Assembly (NCBI RefSeq): GCF_009689585.1
Contig: NZ_AP018694.1
Location: forward strand, 1,736,001-1,800,000
Direction: 5' to 3'
DNA from: Aquipluma nitroreducens
GTDB lineage: Bacteria; Bacteroidota; Bacteroidia; Bacteroidales; Prolixibacteraceae
Length of the DNA: 64,000 nt
Shown here: piece after piece, positions 16,920 to 25,648 of the stretch
Layout of the letters: every line of letters starts with the position of its first letter
Position numbering within the stretch: the stretch's first letter is position 1
Position numbers and translations under genes: made by a program
Notes under the pieces: model-generated
Database searches by the model: none
What the model saw: only the letters and a program-made list of their open reading frames with translations
Told to the model about the DNA's origin: nothing

Positions 16920-16928
16920 CTATGTGAT

Positions 16929-16961
16929 ATTGATCCGATGACTAAAAGTCATCGGATCAAT
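16929..16961 (-). terminator. Palindrome 3' of the rhlE-like gene (3-copy family)
   Basis: Two 15-bp arms, ATTGATCCGATGACT and its exact complement, flank an AAA loop, 12 nt after the stop at 16974. It shares GATCCGATGACT with the 14278 copy. No T-run follows on the minus strand. Confidence 0.65.
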
Positions 16962-16973
16962 TCGCGTTAAAGT

Positions 16974-18284
16974 TTATGGCCTTCTGCTCCAAAATGTCCG
17001 TTTAGGTTTCTGTTCGGTCTGAGCCGATGGGTGATTGGTCGGTCTTGCCTCGCGATTGCCCGAATTTTCCCTCGCTGCCTGTCCGTTGTGCTGACGTGCA
17101 ATCGGTTTTCTTGCTTGTTTTGCTGGTGCTTTCTCAGGAGTAAAATCGGTCATTGCATACGGATGATCGCTAACCACCGGAATGGTTTGAGAAATCAATC
17201 GCTGAATATCGCGCAGGAATAAAATTTCGGTATTGTCGCACAAAGAAAGTGCAATACCACTTTGCCCGGCACGCCCGGTTCTGCCAATACGGTGAACGTA
17301 GGTTTCAGGAATATTCGGTATTTCGTAATTAATCACGTGCGACAAATCGTCAACGTCAATTCCGCGAGCTGCAATATCGGTAGCTACCAATACGCGTATT
17401 TTCCCGGATTTAAAGTCTGAAAGAGCTTTCTGACGGGCATTTTGTGATTTATTACCGTGAATGGCCATCGCATTATGACCGTTCTTCTGGAGATGCTGCA
17501 CTACTTTGTCGGCGCCATGTTTCGTACGGGTAAATACCAAGGCAGAAACAATTTCCGGGTTTCTGAGCAAATGAAGCAACAAGCTGCGCTTATCGGCGTA
17601 ATTCACCATATACATTTGCTGTTCAACCTTTTCGGCGGTAGTCGATTCAGGAGTAACTTCCACTTTCGAAGGGTTGTTCAGGATCGTTTGCGAAAGTTTC
17701 ACGATGTCAGCCGGCATAGTCGCCGAAAAGAACAACGACTGGCGCTCTCGCGGAAGCTCAGCAATGATGCGCTTTACATCGTGGATGAAACCCATGTCGA
17801 GCATGCGGTCGGCTTCGTCGAGCACAAACAATTCAATACTCCGGAAATCAATGTATCCCTGATTCATCAAGTCGAGCAAACGACCTGGCGTAGCAATCAG
17901 AATATCAATACCAGCGCGCAAGGCATCGGTTTGCGGACGTTCGCCAACACCACCAAAAATAACGGTATGTTTCAGCCCGGCATGACGCCCATAAGCTGCA
18001 AAACTTTCGCCAATCTGGATCGCCAATTCGCGGGTTGGTGTTACTATCAGGGCCTTTATTTTACGTTTTCCCCTGGCCGGATTATGTGTTTCGTGCAGAA
18101 TTTGGATAATTGGAATGGCAAAAGCTGCTGTTTTTCCGGTACCTGTTTGTGCACAACCTAATAAATCTTTTCGCTGAAGTATGATGGGTATTGCTTGTTC
18201 CTGAATTGGGGTAGGTGTTTCGTAACCTTCTGTTTTTAAAGCCCTCAGGATGGGCTCAATCAAATCTAAATTTTCAAATGACAT
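16974..18284 (-). CDS. rhlE: DEAD-box RNA helicase, RhlE-like
   Basis: 436 residues from the ATG at 18284 (MSFENLDL). The helicase motifs appear in order: [11 protein letters not shown] (Q motif), AQTGTGKT (I), PTRELA (Ia), DEAD (II), SAT (III), [11 protein letters not shown] (V) and [10 protein letters not shown] (VI). A disordered, basic tail rich in Arg/Asn/Gln follows (about 375-436), typical of RhlE-type enzymes used for RNA remodelling and ribosome assembly. It is monocistronic and ends at a palindromic terminator. Confidence 0.93.
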   Translation of the reverse strand: MSFENLDLIEPILRALKTEGYETPTPIQEQAIPIILQRKDLLGCAQTGTGKTAAFAIPIIQILHETHNPARGKRKIKALIVTPTRELAIQIGESFAAYGRHAGLKHTVIFGGVGERPQTDALRAGIDILIATPGRLLDLMNQGYIDFRSIELFVLDEADRMLDMGFIHDVKRIIAELPRERQSLFFSATMPADIVKLSQTILNNPSKVEVTPESTTAEKVEQQMYMVNYADKRSLLLHLLRNPEIVSALVFTRTKHGADKVVQHLQKNGHNAMAIHGNKSQNARQKALSDFKSGKIRVLVATDIAARGIDVDDLSHVINYEIPNIPETYVHRIGRTGRAGQSGIALSLCDNTEILFLRDIQRLISQTIPVVSDHPYAMTDFTPEKAPAKQARKPIARQHNGQAARENSGNREARPTNHPSAQTEQKPKRTFWSRRP

Positions 18285-18438
18285 TTTAATAATTTGGAAA
18301 GACCTTCGAATCAAACTTTTTTGACCGGCCTTTATGTTTACGCCGCGAATGTAGTCATTAATCCGACACGCTACCGAAATTCGGACTTATTTATCGTTTT
18401 TTATTGAAAAAGAAGATGTTACGGTGACATTGAAAAAT

Positions 18439-18472
18439 AAAGGCTGCCAACTTCGTGAAATTGGCAGCCTTT
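18439..18472 (-). terminator. Terminator of the serine hydrolase operon
   Basis: A perfect 12-bp stem AAAGGCTGCCAA/TTGGCAGCCTTT with a 10-nt loop is followed on the minus strand by ATTTTT, 24 bp after the stop at 18496. Confidence 0.85.
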
Positions 18473-18495
18473 ATAATGAAAATTTCTTCCAACGG

Positions 18496-19806
18496 TTACT
18501 CTTCAATTGAACTGTAAAGAATGGCTGCTACCCGATCATAAAACTCGCCATGCCGAAAGTTATCAATTTGCATCATACCTACAAAAATCAAATCTTCTTT
18601 GGGATCGATGAAAAATTTCGTGGTAAAATATCCACTCCATTCGTAGGTTCCGGGCGATTTCGAGTTAATTCCTTTCCCTGGATCCGTGCGCAACCCAAAA
18701 CCAAGACAAAAGGTCTCACCGGGTCTGTTGCTCATACCTTTTCCCTGTTGGTTCAACGTAATCATCTGATCGGCGGTCATCACTTCAATCGTTTTCCGGC
18801 TAAGAATGCGTTTACCATTGTAAATGCCGTTGTTCACTAGCGCCTGAATAAAAATGGCGTAATCCATGGCTGTCGAAGAAAGTCCACCGCCTCCGGCATA
18901 ATGGCCTATATCGGTATTTTTCGGATAATCTATATTACCAGACAATTCTGAACTTACAATTATTTCTAACTTATTGTTGGCATCGTATCCGTAAATGGGC
19001 ACCAATCTCGATTGCTTTTCTTTGGGTAGATAAAAATAAGTGTCTTTCATCCCAAGCGGTTCAAAAATATGCTTCCGGAAATAGTCACTCAATTTTTCTC
19101 CTGAAACAACTTCAATTACCCGCCCCAAAACATCCATGTTCAGTCCGTACATGAAATGATCTCCGGGTTGAAAGGCCAGTGGCACAGCCGCCAACCGGTT
19201 AATAAATTCTTCGGTATTCCAGGTTGGATGCGACAAACCAACACCCAGCATGTTGTTCTTTTTATAGACCGCCATAATCTTTCCGGGATAAAAATCGCCA
19301 TACGCAATTCCTGAAGTGTGAGTCAGCAAGTGTCGCAAAGTAATGGGCGATTTAACCGGCACTGTGGTGTAAGTCGAATCCTTTTCATTGAAAGTATCGA
19401 GTACCTGAGTCTTTTTAAATGCCGGTATGTAATCCTGAACAGCATCGTCGAGACCCAGTTTGCCTTCTTCGTACAATTGCATGATAGCCACCGTGGTGAC
19501 GGCTTTAGTCATGGAGCAAATCCGGAAAATATCATCCTTTTTGTAAGGCACCTTTGTATCGGTACTCCTGAATCCAAAGGTTTTGTTGTACACAATCTGG
19601 TTGTCGCGTGCAATCAGGAAAACTCCTCCCGGAATATATCCCTTGTTCACATAATCCTGAATGAACTGATCGAGCAACTGAAGTCGCTTTTCGGAGACGC
19701 CAACTATTGCCGGAGAACGTTCGGCTAACACATCAGAAGTGTGCTGAGCCCAGGTTGGTAACTGAAATACTACCAGTAAAATGAATGCAATTAATCTGAT
19801 TCTCAT
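18496..19806 (-). CDS. Exported beta-lactamase-family serine hydrolase
   Basis: 436 residues from the ATG at 19806, which gives signal peptide MRIRLIAFILLVVFQLPTWAQ; the longer reading frame would hide it. The class C/EstB-type fold is indicated by the SxxK motif in CSMTKAVTT, HLLTHTSG, and YGLNMDVLG at the second catalytic position, followed by HYAGGGGLSSTAMDYA. It may be an esterase or a D-Ala-type peptidase rather than a true beta-lactamase. It lies 25 bp behind sigZ in the same operon. Confidence 0.88.
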   Translation of the reverse strand: MRIRLIAFILLVVFQLPTWAQHTSDVLAERSPAIVGVSEKRLQLLDQFIQDYVNKGYIPGGVFLIARDNQIVYNKTFGFRSTDTKVPYKKDDIFRICSMTKAVTTVAIMQLYEEGKLGLDDAVQDYIPAFKKTQVLDTFNEKDSTYTTVPVKSPITLRHLLTHTSGIAYGDFYPGKIMAVYKKNNMLGVGLSHPTWNTEEFINRLAAVPLAFQPGDHFMYGLNMDVLGRVIEVVSGEKLSDYFRKHIFEPLGMKDTYFYLPKEKQSRLVPIYGYDANNKLEIIVSSELSGNIDYPKNTDIGHYAGGGGLSSTAMDYAIFIQALVNNGIYNGKRILSRKTIEVMTADQMITLNQQGKGMSNRPGETFCLGFGLRTDPGKGINSKSPGTYEWSGYFTTKFFIDPKEDLIFVGMMQIDNFRHGEFYDRVAAILYSSIEE

Positions 19807-19831
19807 AATTGTAGGTTTTAGGGTTTCTAAT

Positions 19832-20389
19832 TTATTTATGCTGATTACAGCAACAGCAATGTATCGGATGGGAACCGATGACAGTTCCATATTTGTCGAA
19901 TTCGTAATGGCAGCAATTCATAAGCAAGTCGCTGAGTTTTTGCCGGGCGCGCGCTACTCGTGATTTAGCCGCGGTGTATGTAATCCCTGTTTGGTCGGCA
20001 TAATCTCTTATGCTCTTGCCTTCAAATTCAACCTGACAAAGCGCCTGACAATCCTGTCCGGGAAGGTCTTCCATAAAGAGAACCATGTCGCGGATGGTTT
20101 GTGCCATCATTTCGTCCGATTCAGCTTCTGTGTCAATCACGTCAGGAATTTCCTCAACTGATATGGGGTTATTTCTTCGATAATGGTCATTGATGATGTT
20201 TCGGGCAATCTGGAAAACCCATGACTGTACTTTAGTTTCATCGCGCAGGTTGTCGATTTTCGAATGAATCCGGATAAATGTTTCCTGAAGCAAATCGTCA
20301 GCCAGAGCCTCATCTTTTACTTTGTTCCGGATAAAATGCAGCAGGCCGTCGCTAAACCGATGCCATAATTCAGTTGTTTTTTGTTCCAT
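19832..20389 (-). CDS. sigZ: RNA polymerase sigma factor, SigZ-like ECF
   Basis: 185 residues. Region 2 (about 10-75, DDLLQETFIRIHSKIDNL and WVFQIARNIINDHYRR) and region 4 (about 105-155, LCQVEFEGKSIRDYADQTGITYTAAKSRVARAR split) identify an ECF sigma factor. The C-terminal tail is unusual and Cys/His-rich (MNCCHYEFDKYG and HPIHCCCCNQHK), as in SigZ-type factors, and suggests a metal or redox switch. No anti-sigma gene is adjacent. It begins 8 bp after hydF and lies 25 bp before the serine hydrolase. Confidence 0.88.
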   Translation of the reverse strand: MEQKTTELWHRFSDGLLHFIRNKVKDEALADDLLQETFIRIHSKIDNLRDETKVQSWVFQIARNIINDHYRRNNPISVEEIPDVIDTEAESDEMMAQTIRDMVLFMEDLPGQDCQALCQVEFEGKSIRDYADQTGITYTAAKSRVARARQKLSDLLMNCCHYEFDKYGTVIGSHPIHCCCCNQHK

Positions 20390-20397
20390 CGGATTAG

Positions 20398-21621
20398 CTA
20401 TTTGGTAGTTTGGTAAACACCCAACGCTGCCGGAAATGGCTGTAAAGCCCGCTCAAAAATGCCCAACGAGTATGCAATTGTTAATCCGTAGTTAGTCAAT
20501 GGAACGCCAGCCATTCGGGCTTTCATCATACGCGAAAGCATTTCGCGGCGGTTCCACATGCAAGCCCCACAATGAATTACCAGTTTAAATTCTGACAAAT
20601 TTTCGGGAAAGTCGTGTCCACGGTGATGCACAAATTCCAACTTTCCGCCCACATACTGGGTGAGCCAGCGTGGAATTTTTACGGTGCCAATGTCTTCACC
20701 AATCGGGTGATGCGAACAGGCTTCGGCAATCAAAATTTTGTCTCCGGTTTTTAGTTTGTCAATCGCCATGGCGCCTTTCACCATCTCCGGAAGGTCGCCC
20801 TGATAACGTGCAAACAAGATGGAAAAGCTGGTAAGCGGAATTTCGGGAGGAGTGTCGGCGGCCACTTTCAGGAAGGCCTGACTGTCGGTTACAACCAGTT
20901 TCGGAGGTTTATTCAGTCGGTTGAAAGCTTCGCGGAGTTCGCGTTCTTTCACGACCATGCAAAACGAATCGTTGTCGAGCAAGTCGCGGATGGTTTGTAC
21001 CTGAGGCAGGATAAGTCGTCCTTTCGGCGCTTCCTTATCAATGGGAACCACCAAAATAGCAGCTTCGCCCGGACCAACCAGGTCGGCCACAATTCCGGGG
21101 CGATTAATAAAATCGTCAGGAGCATGATTCAGAATGGCTTGCCGTAAATCTAAAATCCCGGTTCCGTTAGTTGCCGAAGTTTCAACGACCGGAATGTTTT
21201 CTCCTGAAAAGCTTCTTTGCAAACAATTTCCGGCTTGGACCAAATCTGATTTGTTGAAAACCACGATCACCGGGATTGCACGATCCTTCAGTTCTTTCAG
21301 GATCGTCTCCTCGAAATCGCCCCATTCATCGGTCTTTGAAATGATTAACCCAAGTTCAGTTCGATCGAAAACCTGCATGGTTTTCTGGATACGTTTTTCG
21401 CCCAAATCACCTCGATCATCAATTCCGGCGGTATCGATAAAAAGAACGGGCCCTAACGGTAGCAACTCCATGGGCTTTTCAACGGGATCGGTTGTTGTTC
21501 CGGCAATTTCAGAAACGATTGAAACTTCCTGACTGGTTAGCGCATTAAGTATAGACGATTTGCCGGCATTTCGCCGACCAAAAATACCGATATGAAGACG
21601 GAATGATTTGGATGCTTTCAT
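20398..21621 (-). CDS. hydF: [FeFe]-hydrogenase maturation GTPase HydF
   Basis: 407 residues. HydF is the scaffold that assembles and delivers the 2Fe subcluster of [FeFe]-hydrogenase with HydE and HydG. An Era-like GTPase domain at the N-terminus has GRRNAGKSS, DTAGIDD and NKSD. A dimerisation domain and a C-terminal cluster domain follow, with SHHPIGEDIG and the CGAC pair. The length fits the family. No hydE, hydG or hydrogenase gene is in the window. It heads an operon with sigZ and a serine hydrolase. Confidence 0.95.
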   Translation of the reverse strand: MKASKSFRLHIGIFGRRNAGKSSILNALTSQEVSIVSEIAGTTTDPVEKPMELLPLGPVLFIDTAGIDDRGDLGEKRIQKTMQVFDRTELGLIISKTDEWGDFEETILKELKDRAIPVIVVFNKSDLVQAGNCLQRSFSGENIPVVETSATNGTGILDLRQAILNHAPDDFINRPGIVADLVGPGEAAILVVPIDKEAPKGRLILPQVQTIRDLLDNDSFCMVVKERELREAFNRLNKPPKLVVTDSQAFLKVAADTPPEIPLTSFSILFARYQGDLPEMVKGAMAIDKLKTGDKILIAEACSHHPIGEDIGTVKIPRWLTQYVGGKLEFVHHRGHDFPENLSEFKLVIHCGACMWNRREMLSRMMKARMAGVPLTNYGLTIAYSLGIFERALQPFPAALGVYQTTK

Positions 21622-21690
21622 GGTATAACCACTGTTAGATCAACAAAATTAACCATTCCGAAGTTTAAAATTACAGATTGCCGTAAATAA

Positions 21691-21721
21691 AAAATGCCCC
21701 ATAAAACATATGGAGCATTTT
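21691..21721 (-). terminator. Terminator of the small Lys-rich protein gene
   Basis: 13-bp arms AAAATGCTCCATA/TATGGGGCATTTT (minus strand, one G-T pair) are followed by a T-rich run, 20 bp after the stop at 21741. Confidence 0.75.
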
Positions 21722-21740
21722 AAGCAGCAACAAACTTATG

Positions 21741-21941
21741 CTATTTCTTTGCAGGAGTAGCAGCTTCTTTTTTCTCAATTTTTTTACCAACTGGAGCAAC
21801 TGCATCTTTCTTAGTAGCTTTCTTTGCAGGAGCAACAGTTTCTTTTTTTGGAGCTTCCTTTTTTACTGGATCTGTTACCATAGCGCTACCTGCGAATGCT
21901 AAACCTAAAACACAAACCGAAATTAATGCTAACTTTTTCAT
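21741..21941 (-). CDS. Small exported Lys/Ala/Pro-rich protein
   Basis: 66 residues: a Sec signal MKKLALISVCVLGLAFAGSAM, then a low-complexity mature part of Lys-rich blocks (KKEAPKKETVAPAKKATKK) with no Cys. It has its own terminator. The composition resembles acid-shock or histone-tail-like small proteins, but no family is assigned. Its leader is close to that of the 69-residue protein at 5544. The neighbouring gene at 22096 is also a tiny exported Lys-rich protein. Confidence 0.75.
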   Translation of the reverse strand: MKKLALISVCVLGLAFAGSAMVTDPVKKEAPKKETVAPAKKATKKDAVAPVGKKIEKKEAATPAKK

Positions 21942-22095
21942 GATTTTAATTTTTAAATTGTTGTTTTTTTATCAGACATCCGATTCAGAAATGATTATTG
22001 AGGGAAATCAAGTTTTGTCAATCGTTTCTTTACTGATGCTGAATGATTACTTTTTTTATAATTGATTCTTCTAAATCTTCGAGATACCTATATTG

Positions 22096-22302
22096 TTACT
22101 TTGTTTTCTTTGATCCGGAGGTTCTTTTATGATGCTTATGACTGCCTTTTTTAGATTTACCCGATTCAGTTGAAGACGAAGAGTTCATTTGCGATACTGA
22201 TACGCTTTCTGTCTGACCATTTATTACCGAGGAAACATTTGAGGCATTACCTGCAAGAGACATTATAAAAGCCAATGCGAATACCATTAAAATTATTTTC
22301 AT
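22096..22302 (-). CDS. Small exported Ser/Lys/His-rich protein
   Basis: 68 residues: signal peptide MKIILMVFALAFIMSLAGNA, a Ser/Val/Gln-rich middle (SVSQMNSSSSTESG), then a strongly basic tail (KSKKGSHKHHKRTSGSKKTK). It is divergent from the two-component operon at 22500, with about 200 bp between them, so it could be a target of that system (inference). No homologue was recognised. Confidence 0.7.
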   Translation of the reverse strand: MKIILMVFALAFIMSLAGNASNVSSVINGQTESVSVSQMNSSSSTESGKSKKGSHKHHKRTSGSKKTK

Positions 22303-22499
22303 TGTTGTTACGTTTCAACTGCTGTTGTTTTACGATTCAAATGTACAGTGGGAAAAACCTAACGAAGGTTACCGACATGTTAATGCCTTGTTAAAACTTC
22401 ACCGAACATCGCTTTTATTAAATATCTTTACTTGACCGAAAAGTAAACTTAGGATCAATAGTGTTTTTGAAATCCTACAATGTATTAAAAACCAAAAAG

Positions 22500-23792
22500 A
22501 TGAGACCGCACAAACTTCGTTTGAGCAAGAGATCGCAAAGATTGATTTTAACTATTTTAGCTAGTGCATCTATGGTTGGACTGCTTGTAATTCAGGTAGA
22601 CTGGCTGATGGAATCGATTAAAATGCAGGAGGCTATTTTTGCTAAAGGGGTAAACATGGCTTTACAGCAAACCGTATTGAATATGGCTAAAGACGAAGAA
22701 TTGAACACTGCCATACAGAATAGTATTGAAAAAGACAGTTTGATTAACTCGCAAGAAGTATTTACCCAGAATATTATCAGTCGTCTCGATTCAACCGTTC
22801 AGAAAGAGCTTGAGCTCTACCACATTAACCTCGATTTTCATTTTCTCCTGATCAACGGAGAAGATACATTGTCGGTAAAACCAACATCGAAGGTAAAAAA
22901 CGGAGAATTGTTTCATCAGTCGTTCAATTCGCCCGATCCAAATGCAAGTATCGATCTGGCCATTCGTTTCCCCGGAAGAAGAGCTTTTATTGCAAGGCGG
23001 ATAGGCATCATGTTTGCAACTTCAATCTTATTAATTCTCTTCACCATAGCATCGCTCTTCATGATTTTGGCTTATTACCGGAAAGAGCGAACCTTTGCCC
23101 AACAGGTAAAAGACATGATCGGTAACCTCACGCACGAATTTATGACCCCCATTTCGTCTATTTCTCTGGCCGGAAATATGATTTTAAATCGAAGTCAAAA
23201 ATCAGGAGACCAAACAACAGTAAATTTAGTTACTGCTATAAAAGAAGAAAATAAGAAATTGCAAGGACAGGTCGACCGGCTTTTGCAATTAGCCGCAGTT
23301 GAGAACAGTGGCTTCGACTACAACAAGGCTCCTGTTGACATTCATTTAATTATCGATGACGCCATTCAAGCCATGACTTTTCAGTTAAACCAAAATGAGG
23401 CTGAAGTCAAGTGTAATTTTCAGGCACCCGCATCGGTAGTTTTGGCCGATTCCCTTCATTTGAATGACGTTTTCATTAACCTGCTATCGAATAGTCTTAA
23501 ATATTCTGTTGAAAAACCTATCATCCGGATTGAGACTAAAAATTTGGATCAGAAAATTGAAATCACAGTAACTGACAATGGAATCGGGATTCCACCCCGC
23601 GAGTTTAAACGTATTTTTGAAAAGTATTACCGAATTTCGACTGGCGATATGCATACCACCAAAGGGTTTGGGATTGGGCTCTATTATGTGAAGACTGTTA
23701 TTAAGGCACATCAGGGTTCCATAAAAGTGCAAAGCGAAAATCAAAAAGGAAGTAATTTTATTATTGTTCTGCCCGTTATTAAGCAAAACTGA
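22500..23792 (+). CDS. Sensor histidine kinase (RprX-like)
   Basis: About 430 residues from ATG 22500 (MRPHKLRLSKR); an in-frame ATG at 22461 adds 13 residues. It has one membrane segment near the N-terminus (LILTILASASMVGLLVIQV), a periplasmic sensor of about 120 residues, and a second membrane segment (MFATSILLILFTIASLFMIL). The catalytic core follows: H-box NLTHEFMTPIS, N-box NDVFINLLSNSLKYS, G1 DNGIGIP and G2 GFGIGLYYV. It is paired with the regulator 17 bp downstream. Confidence 0.93.
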   Translation: MRPHKLRLSKRSQRLILTILASASMVGLLVIQVDWLMESIKMQEAIFAKGVNMALQQTVLNMAKDEELNTAIQNSIEKDSLINSQEVFTQNIISRLDSTVQKELELYHINLDFHFLLINGEDTLSVKPTSKVKNGELFHQSFNSPDPNASIDLAIRFPGRRAFIARRIGIMFATSILLILFTIASLFMILAYYRKERTFAQQVKDMIGNLTHEFMTPISSISLAGNMILNRSQKSGDQTTVNLVTAIKEENKKLQGQVDRLLQLAAVENSGFDYNKAPVDIHLIIDDAIQAMTFQLNQNEAEVKCNFQAPASVVLADSLHLNDVFINLLSNSLKYSVEKPIIRIETKNLDQKIEITVTDNGIGIPPREFKRIFEKYYRISTGDMHTTKGFGIGLYYVKTVIKAHQGSIKVQSENQKGSNFIIVLPVIKQN

Positions 23793-23809
23793 ATCAAAAA
23801 GAACATATC

Positions 23810-24496
23810 ATGAGTCGGATTGTAAATATTCTGTTGGTCGAAGATGATTTGAACCTTGGATTTCTGTTGGTTGAATTTTTGGAATTAAAAGGATTTGCCG
23901 TCAAACTTTATCGCGATGGACTAACCGCATTCACCGGTTTTCAGAATGGCCATTTCGACTTTTGCATTCTGGATGTGATGCTTCCAAAAATGGATGGATT
24001 TACTTTGGCAAAAAAAATGAAGATTCTGAATCCCCAGATTCCGATTATCTTTCTGACTGCCCGTTCGCTTAAAGAAGACAAAATGAAAGGCTATGAAATT
24101 GGCGTTGATGATTATATCACTAAACCGTTTGACGAGGATGAGCTGTTTTATAAGATTACGGCCATTTTAAATCGTAGTCATTTATCAAAAGGCACAAGTG
24201 AAAATACGTTCCAGATTGGCCGATTCCAATTCGATTTTCAAAATCAGTCGCTTGAAATTGACGGGCAAAAACGACGGCTGACAGAGCGCGAAAGTACTAT
24301 CCTCAAATTTTTATGCCTGAATAAAAACAATGTGATTCGCCGTGAGCAGATTCTAACTGCCATTTGGGGCGAAAACGATTATTTTGCCGGAAGAAGCCTC
24401 GATGTTTTCATCTCAAAACTACGCAAGTATTTTAGTCCTGACCCCTCAATTACAATCGAAAACATACCGAAGGTCGGATTTATTTTGCAAGACTAA
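23810..24496 (+). CDS. OmpR-family response regulator (RprY-like)
   Basis: 228 residues. The receiver (about 5-120) has acidic ED-D near 12-14, phospho-acceptor Asp in CILDVMLPKMDGF and Lys in DDYITKPF. A winged helix (about 132-228) with RREQILTAIWG and SLDVFISKLRKYF follows. It lies 17 bp downstream of the kinase, so it is its cognate regulator. It is similar along its length to the regulator at 291, pointing to an older duplication. Confidence 0.94.
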   Translation: MSRIVNILLVEDDLNLGFLLVEFLELKGFAVKLYRDGLTAFTGFQNGHFDFCILDVMLPKMDGFTLAKKMKILNPQIPIIFLTARSLKEDKMKGYEIGVDDYITKPFDEDELFYKITAILNRSHLSKGTSENTFQIGRFQFDFQNQSLEIDGQKRRLTERESTILKFLCLNKNNVIRREQILTAIWGENDYFAGRSLDVFISKLRKYFSPDPSITIENIPKVGFILQD

Positions 24497-24593
24497 GCAG
24501 GGAAAATTTCAATTTAACTGTATTAAATCATCGAACCAAAATTTAGTTTAGCTGTTTACTCATTAAAAACTATAACATTTAAATTTTTGTACC

Positions 24594-25064
24594 ATGAAAA
24601 AATTATTGCCTATTTTACTCGTAACCCTGTTTTTGGGGCTTAATTCTTATGCGCAGGATTACAATACTGGTATTGGCCTTCGGGGAGGCTGGGGAACTGG
24701 ATTAACCATTAAGCATTTTTTAGGTGGAAATAAGGCAGTTGAAGGTATTTTTGACTCTCAATGGCATGGTTTCCGTGTTACCGGCTTATACGAAATACAT
24801 AATCAAGCCTTTGGTGTCGATCGGTTAAACTGGTATTATGGGGTTGGCGCTCACATTGGTTTCTGGGATGGCGATCATTACCGCGATTACAACAATGACA
24901 GAAATTATACGGTAATCGGAGTCGATGGAATCCTGGGTTTGGAATACAATTTCAAAGAAATCCCTTTTAACATTGGAATCGACTGGAAACCGATGATCGA
25001 TCTGGGAGGTTCTTCCGGTTTTTATGGCGACGGTGGTGCTATTTCGATTCGATACATTTTCTAA
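24594..25064 (+). CDS. Small outer-membrane beta-barrel protein
   Basis: 156 residues with signal peptide MKKLLPILLVTLFLGLNSYAQ. A glycine/aromatic-rich barrel of perhaps eight strands follows (GIGLRGGWGTGLTIKHF, WYYGVGAHIGFWDG, VDGILGLEYNF, GAISIRYIF) with a terminal Phe. It follows the two-component operon by about 100 bp and ends at its own terminator. A lipid- or stress-related surface role is only a guess from size. Confidence 0.82.
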   Translation: MKKLLPILLVTLFLGLNSYAQDYNTGIGLRGGWGTGLTIKHFLGGNKAVEGIFDSQWHGFRVTGLYEIHNQAFGVDRLNWYYGVGAHIGFWDGDHYRDYNNDRNYTVIGVDGILGLEYNFKEIPFNIGIDWKPMIDLGGSSGFYGDGGAISIRYIF

Positions 25065-25084
25065 ACGGATAGATTTAATTTGTT

Positions 25085-25118
25085 GAAAGTGGTGCGGTAA
25101 ATCTATCGCACCACTTTC
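25085..25118 (+). terminator. Terminator of the small barrel protein gene
   Basis: A perfect 12-bp stem GAAAGTGGTGCG/CGCACCACTTTC with a 10-nt loop is followed by TTTTT, 20 bp after the stop. Confidence 0.9.
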
Positions 25119-25156
25119 TTTTTCCAGAAATTAGAAGTAAACATCAACTTGAAAAG

Positions 25157-25567
25157 ATGGATTTTCAGAAAGGTTTAAAATTTCAGTCATTTGTCGAATT
25201 CTGGGAATATCTACCGGACGACGAACGTATTATTGTAGATGTACTCAGGCAGATAATTCTGGAAAATTTGCCTTCAACCTGCAAAGAAAAACTAGCTTAT
25301 AACGTACCGTACTACTACGGGAATAGGCGGATCTGCCTGATTTGGCCAGGATCTGTTCCCTGGGGAGGTATTCGCGAAGGTGTTTTATTCGGGTTTTGCC
25401 AGGGATATAAATTAGCCGATCTGGACAACTATCTAATTCATGGAACCAATAAACAAGTGTATTATAAGATTTTCCATTCAGTCGACGAAATTGATGAATT
25501 GGCGATCGTAAAGCTCTTAAAAGAGGCGGTTGCTGTTGATAAGAAATTTAAGCCCAACCGAAAATGA
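25157..25567 (+). CDS. DUF1801 domain protein
   Basis: 136 residues with the DUF1801/YdhG-like pattern: an N-terminal helix ending DDERIIVDVLRQIILENLP, CKEKLAYNVPYYYGNRRICLIWPG, then GVLFGFCQGYKLAD and a C-terminal helix with LLKEAV. The fold is that of the frataxin-like YjbR/YdhG group, whose biochemical role is not established. It is a soluble cytoplasmic protein with its own ATG and no close partner. Confidence 0.85.
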   Translation: MDFQKGLKFQSFVEFWEYLPDDERIIVDVLRQIILENLPSTCKEKLAYNVPYYYGNRRICLIWPGSVPWGGIREGVLFGFCQGYKLADLDNYLIHGTNKQVYYKIFHSVDEIDELAIVKLLKEAVAVDKKFKPNRK

Positions 25568-25648
25568 CTGTTTCATATTTAAATATTTGCCCAAAACAGG
25601 TATGCTAATTTCAGAATTACGATCCGTCAAAAGCTCTTTAACACCACA

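Noticed and set aside
17457-18161. 234-residue ORF on the plus strand opposite the rhlE-like gene
   Set aside because: Shadow of a well-supported helicase gene.
20398-21621. Part of a hydrogenase gene cluster
   Set aside because: Neither hydE, hydG nor hydrogenase subunits were found on either side.
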